64,000 nt of DNA from contig CAJJCB010000015.1 of the NCBI GenBank assembly GCA_905182565.1, positions 94,472 through 158,471 of the forward strand, read 5' to 3'. Below are positions 25,743 to 33,110 of this stretch, in pieces. A program made the translations under genes and the position numbers. The notes beneath the pieces were generated by a model. That model did no database searches and was not told the DNA's origin. It saw nothing but the letters and a program-made list of their open reading frames with translations. The stretch's first letter is position 1, and each line of letters begins with the position of its first letter. The stretch is from Acidimicrobiaceae bacterium (lineage in GTDB: Bacteria; Actinomycetota; Acidimicrobiia; Acidimicrobiales; Poriferisodalaceae).

Positions 25743-26342
25743 TTAGGCTTTCCGGCTGAAGGATCGCTCCACGACTGTCAGTCCATTCGACGCAGCCGCG
25801 GCTTGAAAATCAGCATTTGCATAGAGGCCCTGAATTGCGCCTGCATATGCATCAAGTGAATCAACATAAAAGATTCCCAGGTATGTGCCCGTGGCTTGCC
25901 CAGCAGCTAACCCACGAATCGCGCGTGTGCCGTTCACGCCATTACCTACCAACGTTGCATCCACTACATCCATAACTCGTTGCGTGGCTTCTAAAGAGTG
26001 GTCTGTAGCTGTTTGGAAAACGCTGACTGCGTAAGCACCATCGCAGTCACCTCGTTCGTCAAGAATCTGACCGACGTTGGTCATCAACGGAACAGTTCCT
26101 GAAGCTTCCATCACGGCCACGAAACCTGGGTCCGTCATCCAAAGATGACGATGTGCATAATAAGAGTCCATGGAGTCCCAGATAGAACTAATCACTCCTT
26201 TGCCCGTCATTTCTCCGGTCAACGTAACTGAACCACGAACGGAACTAGCGCCTGCCTCTTTCATGAGGGGTGTTGCTGCCGCTGTTACATCGCCCACTTT
26301 GGACGGATCTCCGTCTCCCACAGTAAAAAACATATACGACAC
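25743..26342 (-). CDS. hypothetical protein, tandem dimeric alpha/beta-barrel type
   Basis: 199-residue protein of unknown function. It starts (GTG, with AAAGG about 9 nt upstream; an alternative ATG lies three codons in) as MSYMFFTVGDGDPSKVGDV. It appears to contain two similar halves (about 1-95 and 105-199), each ending with a strand-helix-strand segment (DSYYAHRHLWMTDPGFVAVM and DSLDAYAGAIQGLYANADFQ), as in NIPSNAP/ABM-like ferredoxin-fold proteins. This resemblance is by eye. A terminator follows. The next minus-strand ORF (26524-26796) looks like a decayed relative. Confidence 0.65.
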   Translation of the reverse strand: MSYMFFTVGDGDPSKVGDVTAAATPLMKEAGASSVRGSVTLTGEMTGKGVISSIWDSMDSYYAHRHLWMTDPGFVAVMEASGTVPLMTNVGQILDERGDCDGAYAVSVFQTATDHSLEATQRVMDVVDATLVGNGVNGTRAIRGLAAGQATGTYLGIFYVDSLDAYAGAIQGLYANADFQAAAASNGLTVVERSFSRKA

Positions 26343-26465
26343 GATTTACACCTTTCCAACTATCAGTTATGCGAATGGCCCACGACCAATCAGTAGGGCG
26401 CAACCTTAGCCTTGATTTGTATCGCAAGAACAAGAACAACGGCAGTTCAGATATCTTTCGCTAGC

Positions 26466-26499
26466 ACAACAAAAAAAGACCGGCCCCGAAGGACCGGCC
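26466..26499 (-). terminator. dispersed terminator repeat, copy 3
   Basis: On the minus strand CCGGTCC-TTCG-GGGCCGG forms a 7-bp stem (one T-G wobble) with a UUCG loop, followed by TC and a run of seven T (26471-26477 as A on plus). This is the best terminator of the three copies. It lies 25 nt after the end of the ORF at 26524. Confidence 0.82.
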
Positions 26500-26523
26500 A
26501 AATTTCAGCTCAAAAGACCTCAG

Positions 26524-26796
26524 CTATTTCATGAACATGACTATACCGATCGACCCACTGACGCTTTCTACAGGAGCATCGGGACCGAGAGCCCGGTCTC
26601 CAAATAGCTCTTGGAATTCAGGGTCCTCAAAGAATACGTCAGTTGCCTTTCCGTACTCCTCTAGAAAGGTTCGAAAGGCCGCAACTCTGCAACTGCTAGT
26701 TTGCACTCTTGAGACACTAGAAGTTGATAAACCAACCTCGGATGTCGCATGTTCAGCTGAGCATTGCGGCTCAACATGTTTTTGATTGCCGCTCAA
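26524..26796 (-). pseudogene. C-terminal remnant of a barrel-type protein
   Basis: Open frame of 90 codons whose only start is TTG. The first half (about 1-38) has unremarkable Ser-rich sequence. The second half, from AAFRTFLEEYGKATDVFFED to SGSIGIVMFMK, looks like a genuine protein end, with a helix and a final strand resembling the last part of the neighbouring 199-residue protein (EDPEFQEL compares with NADFQAAA). With a strong terminator directly after it, it is best read as the 3' end of a gene that lost its 5' portion. A small intact gene is the alternative. Confidence 0.5.
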
Positions 26797-26908
26797 CTTT
26801 GATGTTCTCTTAACGCCTATACAGTAGTTGTTGGATGAGAAAATATGCTGCTACTCGCAACGCCTGTCTGGTTTTTGGCGATGGTCCTCCTGATTGCATG
26901 GTGAGGCC

Positions 26909-28408
26909 ATGAGCAACGACGCTAAAAAGACCATCTGGATTTTCGGAGATCAACTCAATCTTAACATCAGCTCACTTCACGGCCAGATGCCAGATGACTG
27001 TCGAATTTTGATAGTAGAAAGCCTGCAAAAGATACAGTCCAAGAATTGGCATGCCCAACGACAGCATGTAGTCATCTCAGCGATGATGCACTTCGCTGAA
27101 GAACTCCGAGAAAAGGGGTTTGAGGTTGATTACCAATTGGCGACGTCTTTTCAGAAGGGCTTAGAAAAACACCGTCAAGATAATGCGGTAACTGAAGTCT
27201 CAGCGATGGAGCCGTCAAGTTGGAAATGTCGTGAATTCCTTGAAAAAAACGGAATTCGGATAATCCCTAATAATCAGTTTCTCTGCAGCTATTTCGATTT
27301 TGCTGAATGGTCCAAGTCTCGTAAACAGCTGCGACTCGAAGATTTTTATAGGTGGCAACGCAAGCGTCTCGGAATATTAATGGGCGATGGAGGGCCAGCG
27401 GGTGGAAATTGGAACTTCGATTCCGAGAACAGAGAACCGCCCCCAAAAGATGGGAGAGACTGGCCCTCACTGGCAAAGTTTCCTCTAGATACAATCGACG
27501 AAGTTGTCCTCCGTCGATTATCTGATGGGTGGGGTAAATCTCCAGAAGGAATATGGCCAGTCACGAGGGCACAAGCACTAGTCAGACTGCAAGAATTTAT
27601 AGATACTGGACTGCCCCAATTTGGAATTTATGAAGACGCCATGTTGGCAAGCGAATGGAAGTTATCCCACTCCTGCCTAAGTTCATCACTTAATTTAGGT
27701 TTGTTGCACCCACGCGAAGTATTGGCAGCGGCCGAAAAAGCATACAGTGACGGTGCTGCACCGCTAAATAGCGTGGAAGGCTTCATACGTCAGATACTGG
27801 GTTGGCGGGAGTACGTCTGGGGTTTGTATTGGCTTTGGATGCCTGACTACGCAGAATCTAATTTTTTTGGTGCGGATCAGGCTGTTCCGCCGGTGTTTTT
27901 GGGGGTCACTGAGACCAACATGAGGTGTGTCAGCTCAGCCGTGGGTCACCTTCGAGACTACGGATATACACATCACATAGAACGGCTCATGATCTTCGGA
28001 AATCTCGCCCTTACGGCAGGGATAAACCCACAAGCGATGACAGAGTGGATGACTGCCGCATTTGTCGATAGCTCGCAGTGGGTAATGGTCCCAAACGTAG
28101 TTGGGATGGCGTTGTACGCCGATGGTGGTTCGATGTCTACCAAGCCCTACGCGAGCGGTGGTGCCTACATCAATCGAATGAGCGATTCTTGTCAAACCTG
28201 CAGCTTCAATCCTAAGAAGCGCGTCGGGGAAGACGCATGCCCCTTCACCACTCTCTACTGGGACTTCTTGGACCGCAACAGGGACCAGTTAAGTTCTAAC
28301 CATCGGCTAGCACTTCAATATGGCAACCTCGATCGCCTCAATGACATAGATCAAATTCGCGAAAGAGCCATTGACGTGCGCGAACGTCTAGCAATCGGAG
28401 ATTTATGA
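26909..28408 (+). CDS. iron-sulfur bacterial cryptochrome/photolyase (FeS-BCP)
   Basis: Cryptochrome/photolyase-related flavoprotein of the FeS-BCP (PhrB/CryB) class, expected to repair (6-4) photoproducts with light. The four cluster cysteines are Cys340, Cys428, Cys431 and Cys444; the spacings 88-3-13 equal those of Agrobacterium PhrB (350, 438, 441, 454). N-terminal WIFGDQLN is the antenna-domain start, and EGFIRQILGWREYVWGLYW is the FAD-domain core. The frame opens at TTG 26894, but ATG 26909 fits the family better. The monocistronic setting fits a sunlit surface habitat. Confidence 0.92.
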   Translation: MSNDAKKTIWIFGDQLNLNISSLHGQMPDDCRILIVESLQKIQSKNWHAQRQHVVISAMMHFAEELREKGFEVDYQLATSFQKGLEKHRQDNAVTEVSAMEPSSWKCREFLEKNGIRIIPNNQFLCSYFDFAEWSKSRKQLRLEDFYRWQRKRLGILMGDGGPAGGNWNFDSENREPPPKDGRDWPSLAKFPLDTIDEVVLRRLSDGWGKSPEGIWPVTRAQALVRLQEFIDTGLPQFGIYEDAMLASEWKLSHSCLSSSLNLGLLHPREVLAAAEKAYSDGAAPLNSVEGFIRQILGWREYVWGLYWLWMPDYAESNFFGADQAVPPVFLGVTETNMRCVSSAVGHLRDYGYTHHIERLMIFGNLALTAGINPQAMTEWMTAAFVDSSQWVMVPNVVGMALYADGGSMSTKPYASGGAYINRMSDSCQTCSFNPKKRVGEDACPFTTLYWDFLDRNRDQLSSNHRLALQYGNLDRLNDIDQIRERAIDVRERLAIGDL

Positions 28409-28868
28409 GTTACTTGCGAGAAGTAAGGCAACGAATCCGACATAAACAGGCTTAACTCTTTTGAGTTCTTCCGCAGGTTTCACCCCGCTTAGCCAAATAT
28501 CAACTTAGGACCATAAACATTATTTAGTGGTGCGGGATTCTCGGCGCACCCCCAGGTAACTCAGCGCAGATTTAAGTTGTTAGTCGAGTTGTTGGCGAGC
28601 CTGTGGGGAGCGAGACACCTATAAACCATTCGAAATAGCCATAGCTCACTTGAAGTCAAATCGCAGTGTCTATAAGAAAAGCCTTGCAATCAATGGGTTA
28701 GTCAAAGTGCCAGACAATGCATAGATCACAGGAAGGTGCACTAGTGTCTATAGATCATCCCGGGTGTCACCAGATTACCTATATCTATGAAACATAAATA
28801 AGAGGCTGTCTATGACAAAACGCTAAGACCTTAAGCTAAGAGTTCTACCATTTTAGAAAACCCAGAGA
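28409..28868. other. intergenic region, little seen
   Basis: 460 bases between the convergent ends of the photolyase and lipoprotein genes. A short hairpin AACTC-TTTT-GAGTT at 28454-28467, 45 nt after the photolyase stop, may be its terminator. The rest is AT-rich with no coding signal or RNA I can support. Confidence 0.4.
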
Positions 28869-29690
28869 CTAAGACTCTTCGATTTTCTCAACAGCATCGC
28901 TATCGAGTCCCATCGCATGACCGAGAGGTTGCGACACCTGGCCGTAGTTGCACCAGTAGGCGCCATCTGAAAGCGGGAAAAGAACTCCCTCCCCGAGTTC
29001 GCTGTCAGCACAGTCGGCAGAGGAGTAACCATCGAGGTCGCCGAAGGGTATACAAAGGAAACCTTGCTCGGTTCCGAAGCCGCCAACACCCCAACATGTG
29101 CCCTCGCCGGTTGAGGTAGTAGTGATCACAGCGACACCGTCGCTGTCGAAGGTGGCTATAGCAGGTGGGGAGCACTGCTGTTGGCCGGCCTGGGCGGCGA
29201 AGAAATCCCAGGCAGAAGTTGTAGTACATGCTAAGGCATAAATTGGCGATTCCGTGAAGTTTTCCAGCGTCAACGTGACCGAGAAATCGGTGCCTTCGGG
29301 CACATTAATCGATTCGATATCGGCTGAAACCCAGGGTTGGGTGTCCCAGTCCCAGCTTTGCAGGGAGCGGATGAGAGCCTGATCGATGTAACTGAGAGCC
29401 GCAAATTCCGGAGTAGCATCGCCGGCGATTGCTGGTCCCTCAGACCCAATCTGATCGCTTTCTTGGTCCTCCTCAACCATCGCCCCAGATTCTTCTGTGG
29501 AGCCCTCGTCTGAATCATCTGCGCCTGAATCATCTGCGCCTGAATCATCCGGCTCTGAATCAGCTGCGACCGCCTCTTGAACTGCCTCAGGGGGACTTGC
29601 AGGCTCCGCAGTCTCAGATGTTCCACAAGAAGAGAGCACGCAAAGAGCAACGAGAAGCGGCAAAAACAGAAGCGGGGATTTTTTCGGCAC
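28869..29690 (-). CDS. secreted lipoprotein with acidic linker
   Basis: 273-residue predicted lipoprotein. The signal peptide PKKSPLLFLPLLVALCVLSSC ends with lipobox LSSC (Cys22). Residues 23-90 form an acidic low-complexity linker rich in Asp, Glu, Ser and Ala, including tandem DDSGA units encoded by a 15-bp repeat. The C-terminal domain (about 95-273) has several cysteines (LACTTTSAW, QQQCSPP, GTCWGVGG, FLCIPFGD, ADCAD, YWCNYG) that could pair as disulfides outside the cell. No family recognised. Confidence 0.75.
   Translation of the reverse strand: MPKKSPLLFLPLLVALCVLSSCGTSETAEPASPPEAVQEAVAADSEPDDSGADDSGADDSDEGSTEESGAMVEEDQESDQIGSEGPAIAGDATPEFAALSYIDQALIRSLQSWDWDTQPWVSADIESINVPEGTDFSVTLTLENFTESPIYALACTTTSAWDFFAAQAGQQQCSPPAIATFDSDGVAVITTTSTGEGTCWGVGGFGTEQGFLCIPFGDLDGYSSADCADSELGEGVLFPLSDGAYWCNYGQVSQPLGHAMGLDSDAVEKIEES
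29511..29550. repeat. 15-bp tandem repeat inside the lipoprotein gene
   Basis: The unit TGAATCATCTGCGCC occurs at 29511-29525 and 29526-29540, with a partial third copy to 29550. It encodes the DDSGA repeats of the acidic linker. The 15-bp period keeps frame, so copy number can change without breaking the gene. Confidence 0.8.
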
Positions 29691-30080
29691 AATACCACCT
29701 TAGATCGTTGGGAATAAGCGAATTCTAACAGGCTTGGTTGAGTTTGGAGTTCCCCCGCTTTGTGAGATGGGGTTGTTTGTTAGTTCGTCATGCTGCTGAT
29801 GCATGCGTAATCTCTACATAAAAACTCGCTCTATGTTCACGGCCTAGTGTTCACAGCTAGAAACGCTAAAAATGCTCCTTCTGTACTGGCTCCTAAGAGA
29901 TTTCTACGAGAGTTAAGCGGTACTTCTACCTCAGTTCTCCATTGTAAATAGACCTCTTTCTGAGGAGGGGGACACAGGTTCGAGTCCTACAGCGCTAGTA
30001 ACGGTAAACGTAACCCCCCTCAATAATCAGACTTCATTAGTGCATGCAAGAATCCAACACAAGAGCCCTATGTAATGGGT
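29691..30080. other. intergenic region at island left edge
   Basis: 390 bases with no gene seen. It holds the tRNA-3'-end-like segment at 29963-29990 (separate entry) and separates the lipoprotein gene from the first recombinase fragment. Confidence 0.4.
29963..29990 (+). repeat. tRNA T-arm-like segment, left copy (att candidate)
   Basis: AGGAGGGGGACACAGG followed by TTCGAGTCCT matches 25 of 26 positions of the segment at 38297-38322. It has the T-loop sequence GGTTCGAGTCC of a tRNA, but the T-stem is imperfect here (ACAGG against CCTAC) and no matching 5' acceptor strand lies 70-90 nt upstream, so it is not a complete tRNA gene. It lies 90 bp before a truncated recombinase. It may be an attachment-site remnant left by integration at a tRNA gene. 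Confidence 0.5.
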
Positions 30081-30185
30081 ATGAAACGAGATTCCACAGC
30101 AGCGATCTATATTCGCAAGAGCACTAAGCAAGAAGATGGTCGCTCATTAAAAGGTCAGGAGCAGGACTGTCAGGACAGGGCCTAG
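30081..30185 (+). pseudogene. truncated serine recombinase, N-terminus
   Basis: A 34-codon frame from ATG 30081 reads MKRDSTAAIYIRKSTKQEDG then RSLKGQEQDCQD before a TAG. AAIYIRKST is the resolvase-type N-terminal strand with the catalytic Ser, and SLKGQEQDC matches the following helix (usually SxxxQxxxC). Everything after about residue 34 is missing. It is a relic of a different large serine recombinase from the intact one at 31443-33020. Confidence 0.75.
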
Positions 30186-30269
30186 GTAAAAACAAAGTAA
30201 TTAACTTTCATAGGGTTAACAGGAGATGGGGGCCGCTCCAATATTGAGGCAAGCTGCCGCCATGACCCA

Positions 30270-30286
30270 CCCCCCGTTTTTGGGGG
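30270..30286. terminator. C/G-run hairpin
   Basis: CCCCC (30271-30275) and GGGGG (30282-30286) enclose GTTTTT, with an additional C before. It could stop read-through from the recombinase relic before the small membrane protein genes; the T residues are in the loop rather than after the stem, so its strength is uncertain. Confidence 0.35.
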
Positions 30287-30379
30287 AATAGTTGCTCTAC
30301 TATTTATTTCCCTAAACAATCGCCAGGTGTTCAGATTGCAGAACTAATATCTGTTCATGAAGGACAACGACGGAACATC

Positions 30380-30550
30380 ATGATCAACCTGAAAAATGTT
30401 GGTAACGGCATGATGATTGCGTCTTGCGTCCTATTAGTCGTAAAGAGTGGGCAATTACGACCAGGACCAGGTTGGTTTATTCCGGCTCTGTTCGTTGGAG
30501 GATTTGTTATGGTCATCGCCAACGGAATGAAAGGCAGACGCCGAGCATGA
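30380..30550 (+). CDS. tiny membrane protein, first of a duplicated pair
   Basis: 56-residue frame (MINLKNVGNGMMIASCVLLV...) with two hydrophobic segments and a basic tail (MKGRRRA). It is clearly related to the next gene: both share INxxxVG near the start, two helices, and VMVIxNxxKGxR at the end. The DNA upstream of this ATG, from 30357, still encodes MKDND like the second gene but is one base short, so the original start is frameshifted and translation would have to begin at 30380. The stop overlaps the start of the second copy (ATGA). Function unknown. Confidence 0.55.
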   Translation: MINLKNVGNGMMIASCVLLVVKSGQLRPGPGWFIPALFVGGFVMVIANGMKGRRRA

Positions 30551-30729
30551 AAGACAACGACCGCAACGCGATAATCAACTTCAGATATGTTGGCGGGTTT
30601 CTGCTAGTTGCAGCGATTGTCTTATCTTTTATTTTGGAGAAGTCGCCACTATCTCAAGGCGCTGTTTTTTTCATGGGTCTTACAGGATTCGTTCTGATGG
30701 TCATTAATAACTTCAAAGGCACACGCTGA
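30547..30729 (+). CDS. tiny membrane protein, second of a duplicated pair
   Basis: 60-residue protein (MKDNDRNAIINFRYVGGFLL...) with two predicted membrane helices (about 14-33 and 38-54) and a basic C-terminus (NNFKGTR). It overlaps the first copy by 4 nt, implying coupled translation. A GC-rich stem (CGGGG at about 30742-30746 against CCCCG) follows within 40 nt and may terminate. Two-helix proteins of this size next to recombinases can be toxins, holins or element-maintenance factors; nothing here decides. Confidence 0.6.
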   Translation: MKDNDRNAIINFRYVGGFLLVAAIVLSFILEKSPLSQGAVFFMGLTGFVLMVINNFKGTR

Positions 30730-30769
30730 AGAATTAAAACAACGGGGCGCTACTACCGCACCCCGCTGT

Positions 30770-30921
30770 CTAAACCGTGCGGTCGCCTTTAGGGCGTAAC
30801 CCTGAGCCACCATCTATTAGGTATTTCACAATCTCGCCAACAAATCTGCTCTTTGCAGGATCTTTCACATCAACAATTACTTTCTTGATAACTGATTCAA
30901 GCAAGACGCGCTTTTGAGCCG
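30770..30921 (-). pseudogene. truncated serine recombinase, C-terminus
   Basis: On the minus strand this reads AQKRVLLESVIKKVIVDVKD, then PAKSRFVGEIVKYLIDGGSG and a stop at 30770. DNA 30843-30921 matches 31546-31624 of the intact recombinase almost base for base (a handful of differences), so it is a duplicated 3' piece of the same gene type with a different terminal sequence. Nothing of the rest of the gene remains. Confidence 0.78.
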
Positions 30922-31003
30922 AAAGCAAAATGAATGTCTATGTGTCAACGGACGTCCAGAAATCTATGAGACAATTTTTAGGTACCCAACCAAAGGCTTA
31001 GTT

Positions 31004-31384
31004 ATGAAGATGGATGCCGAAGACTACATTGATATTCTCTCAGCGAGAGCAGCAGACGCTCGTGCCATAATCATGTTCTTTGCCGTCTTTCATACAGGAC
31101 TACTTGTCGTGTTGGGATTTGCGGGCACCGGGTTGCAAGACTCAGGAACTCAACTTGCGTTAACAGCTGTAACGGTCCTTACCTCGCTTTGGACGCTGTT
31201 CTTCCTTGACGACTGTATGCAAGATATCTTTGCCTGCGGGAAAGATCTTTCTGATGGTTCTGAAGATTTCAAAGCCAGTCATATCGGTCGCCGTTTCACA
31301 GCAGTTCCACTACCTGCGTTTAGGGTCGTGAGCACAGTTGTTATCGCGTTAATCGTGTTGGCTGAAGTGTTAGCCATCTACTAG
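31004..31384 (+). CDS. hypothetical membrane protein
   Basis: 126-residue protein with three hydrophobic helices (about 18-42, 46-66 and 100-124) separated by a polar loop (DDCMQDIFACGKDLSDGSED). No family recognised. The frame is open upstream to 30914, but that part overlaps the recombinase remnant on the other strand and lacks sense. The ATG at 31004 has an AAAGGC stretch about 8 nt before it and is preferred. It sits between the remnant and the intact recombinase, converging on the latter. Confidence 0.6.
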   Translation: MKMDAEDYIDILSARAADARAIIMFFAVFHTGLLVVLGFAGTGLQDSGTQLALTAVTVLTSLWTLFFLDDCMQDIFACGKDLSDGSEDFKASHIGRRFTAVPLPAFRVVSTVVIALIVLAEVLAIY

Positions 31385-31442
31385 CCAGCAACAATCACTT
31401 CAACTATTGAGAATAGTTTTGCAGGGTGTAAATCTTTCAAGT

Positions 31443-33020
31443 TCATGAAACCTCCACTAGCTGGTTGTTCTTCTTTGCCTTTTCTGTTTTTGTTAGTGGT
31501 TGAACAAATTCGATTGTGACCTGGCCTTCAGGGGAGCTTGCAACCAATCTGCTCTTTGCAGGATCTTTCACGTCAACAATTACTTTCTCGATAACTGATT
31601 CAAGCAAGACGCGTTTTCGTGCCGTTGACATACTGGCCCAGACTGAACCTTCACCAATTGGCCCGTTTTTTTCAAAGTCCCACAAATCATTGAGGGACAA
31701 TGCGGGTGGGGGAATTAGTGAAACTTCTTCTTCAAGATCCCACATACGATCTTTCGCTACCTGCTGTATTTCAGCCCATTCTTCATCATCAAATTCACCC
31801 AGACTGTATGACTTGCGCAACTTGCTAAGTCGGTGCTTGATCTCCACAAGCTCAGCTGATGCAACCTTTGACCGGTGCTGCTCACCAGGGGTGAAGCGTT
31901 CCGCCATTGCTGCAAGTACTGCTGCTGTCAGATCTGCTTCAGGTTCAAGCTGACTAATGAATTGAAATGCAGCCAGTGCAACAATGTCTTCAAGTTCTTC
32001 ACCGTATACAGCGTTGCTGGGGGTGCAGAGGTTGCATCGGTAGAAGCTTCTTCGTTGCCTAGGTTCGTTCTTATTGCCACCGCTTGCAACCATTTTGCGC
32101 CCACAGCAGCATTCAACAATCTGTAAAATACGGGTTGCCTGTGGGTTCACCCCAGAACCTTTTTTGTTTAGCGAACCCTTACGAATGTGATTCGCACGAA
32201 GTTGTGACATCAGCGCTGGGTCTATTGCTGGGGGCGTGTACTGAATTGGTTTGCCGTCCTCACCACAAATGATGTTGCCCTTGTACTGTCGTTGGCCCAA
32301 GATTGCAGGCTTATAGAATATCGAGCGCAAAGCTTTAGATGACCAACGTTTGCCGCCGTGGTTCATGAAGCCGTTGTCAGTGAAGAACTGCGCAACTTCG
32401 TTGTAGCTTTCACCTTCGAGAAGTTTGATGGCCGCTTGTCTGATCCAATAGCAGACATCTTCATTCAGGCTGAAGGTGGGATGGTTGACATCACCAGTCC
32501 GGTGAATATTCCACATGAATGGGATGGGCCCACCAACCCAGCCACCTTTTGCAGCGATCGTACTCATGCCGCCTTTTGCTCTTTTGGACAGCTGGTCAGT
32601 TTCTCTTGCCGCAAGCTCAAAGAGAAGTGGGCCAACAAGTGACCATTCATTTGATGCAGTGTCAATCACACTTGAGATGAAGCGTGCGTCACGTTCACGG
32701 CAGATCTTGTCAATGCGCTGAAAGTCGTCAATGCCTTTTCTTGAAGCCCGTGAAATTTCTTCAGACACTAGAACGTCATAATCGTAACCAAGACCAGCAA
32801 GTGCTGCTTCCCACTGAGGCCGCGCGTTGGTTGATTGGCGTGAAGCTGAAGTGCCGTCTTCTTCAATGAACTCATGCACAACATCCAGCTTGTGCTGGTC
32901 AACCAAACCGTTGATGCCATTGGCTGAGCCGCTGCGCTGCCGCTCATAAGACCTGACTTCACCTTCACGGTGTTCTTCTGTTGATACCCGCAGGTAGATT
33001 GCTGCCCTTAATTTATGCAT
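31443..33020 (-). CDS. large serine recombinase/integrase
   Basis: Large serine recombinase that catalyses site-specific integration or excision. The N-terminal resolvase domain (about 1-165) starts AAIYLRVSTEEH, with catalytic Ser13. The recombinase domain (about 170-285) includes GGWVGGPIPFMW and WSSKALRSIFYKPAILG. A zinc ribbon follows (CCCGRKMVASGG and FYRCNLC), then a coiled coil (ELVEIKHRLSKLRKSYSLG). An ATG at 33029 touches AAGGAG too closely; the ATG at 33020 has proper spacing from it and is chosen. About 525 aa, complete. Recombination-directionality factor and att sites not identified. Confidence 0.9.
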   Translation of the reverse strand: MHKLRAAIYLRVSTEEHREGEVRSYERQRSGSANGINGLVDQHKLDVVHEFIEEDGTSASRQSTNARPQWEAALAGLGYDYDVLVSEEISRASRKGIDDFQRIDKICRERDARFISSVIDTASNEWSLVGPLLFELAARETDQLSKRAKGGMSTIAAKGGWVGGPIPFMWNIHRTGDVNHPTFSLNEDVCYWIRQAAIKLLEGESYNEVAQFFTDNGFMNHGGKRWSSKALRSIFYKPAILGQRQYKGNIICGEDGKPIQYTPPAIDPALMSQLRANHIRKGSLNKKGSGVNPQATRILQIVECCCGRKMVASGGNKNEPRQRRSFYRCNLCTPSNAVYGEELEDIVALAAFQFISQLEPEADLTAAVLAAMAERFTPGEQHRSKVASAELVEIKHRLSKLRKSYSLGEFDDEEWAEIQQVAKDRMWDLEEEVSLIPPPALSLNDLWDFEKNGPIGEGSVWASMSTARKRVLLESVIEKVIVDVKDPAKSRLVASSPEGQVTIEFVQPLTKTEKAKKNNQLVEVS

Positions 33021-33041
33021 GTTTTCCATGCTCCTTATATC

Positions 33042-33056
33042 CCTAAAAGCCTTAGG
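33042..33056. promoter_or_regulatory. inverted repeat in the divergent recombinase/MerB spacer
   Basis: CCTAA (33042-33046) and TTAGG (33052-33056) form an inverted repeat with a 5-nt spacer, 22 nt upstream of the recombinase start. The divergent spacer is only 90 bp, so one regulator site could serve both genes. TTTATAGT around 33076 may be a -10 element for the MerB-like gene. Confidence 0.35.
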
Positions 33057-33110
33057 AATGTTCAGGAACTTTTGGTTTATAGTGGCACTGATGCTAACGA
33101 AAGAGGAACT

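Noticed and set aside
29900..30000. Complete tRNA gene
   Set aside because: Only a T-arm-like end is present; T-stem is mispaired and no 5' acceptor or anticodon arm was found.
30424..30546. Upstream extension of the second small membrane gene
   Set aside because: It reads out of frame through the first paralog; alignment of the two paralogs shows the true start of the second at 30547.
31516..31953. Plus-strand frames opposite the serine recombinase
   Set aside because: They are antisense shadows of the recombinase coding sequence with no independent signals.
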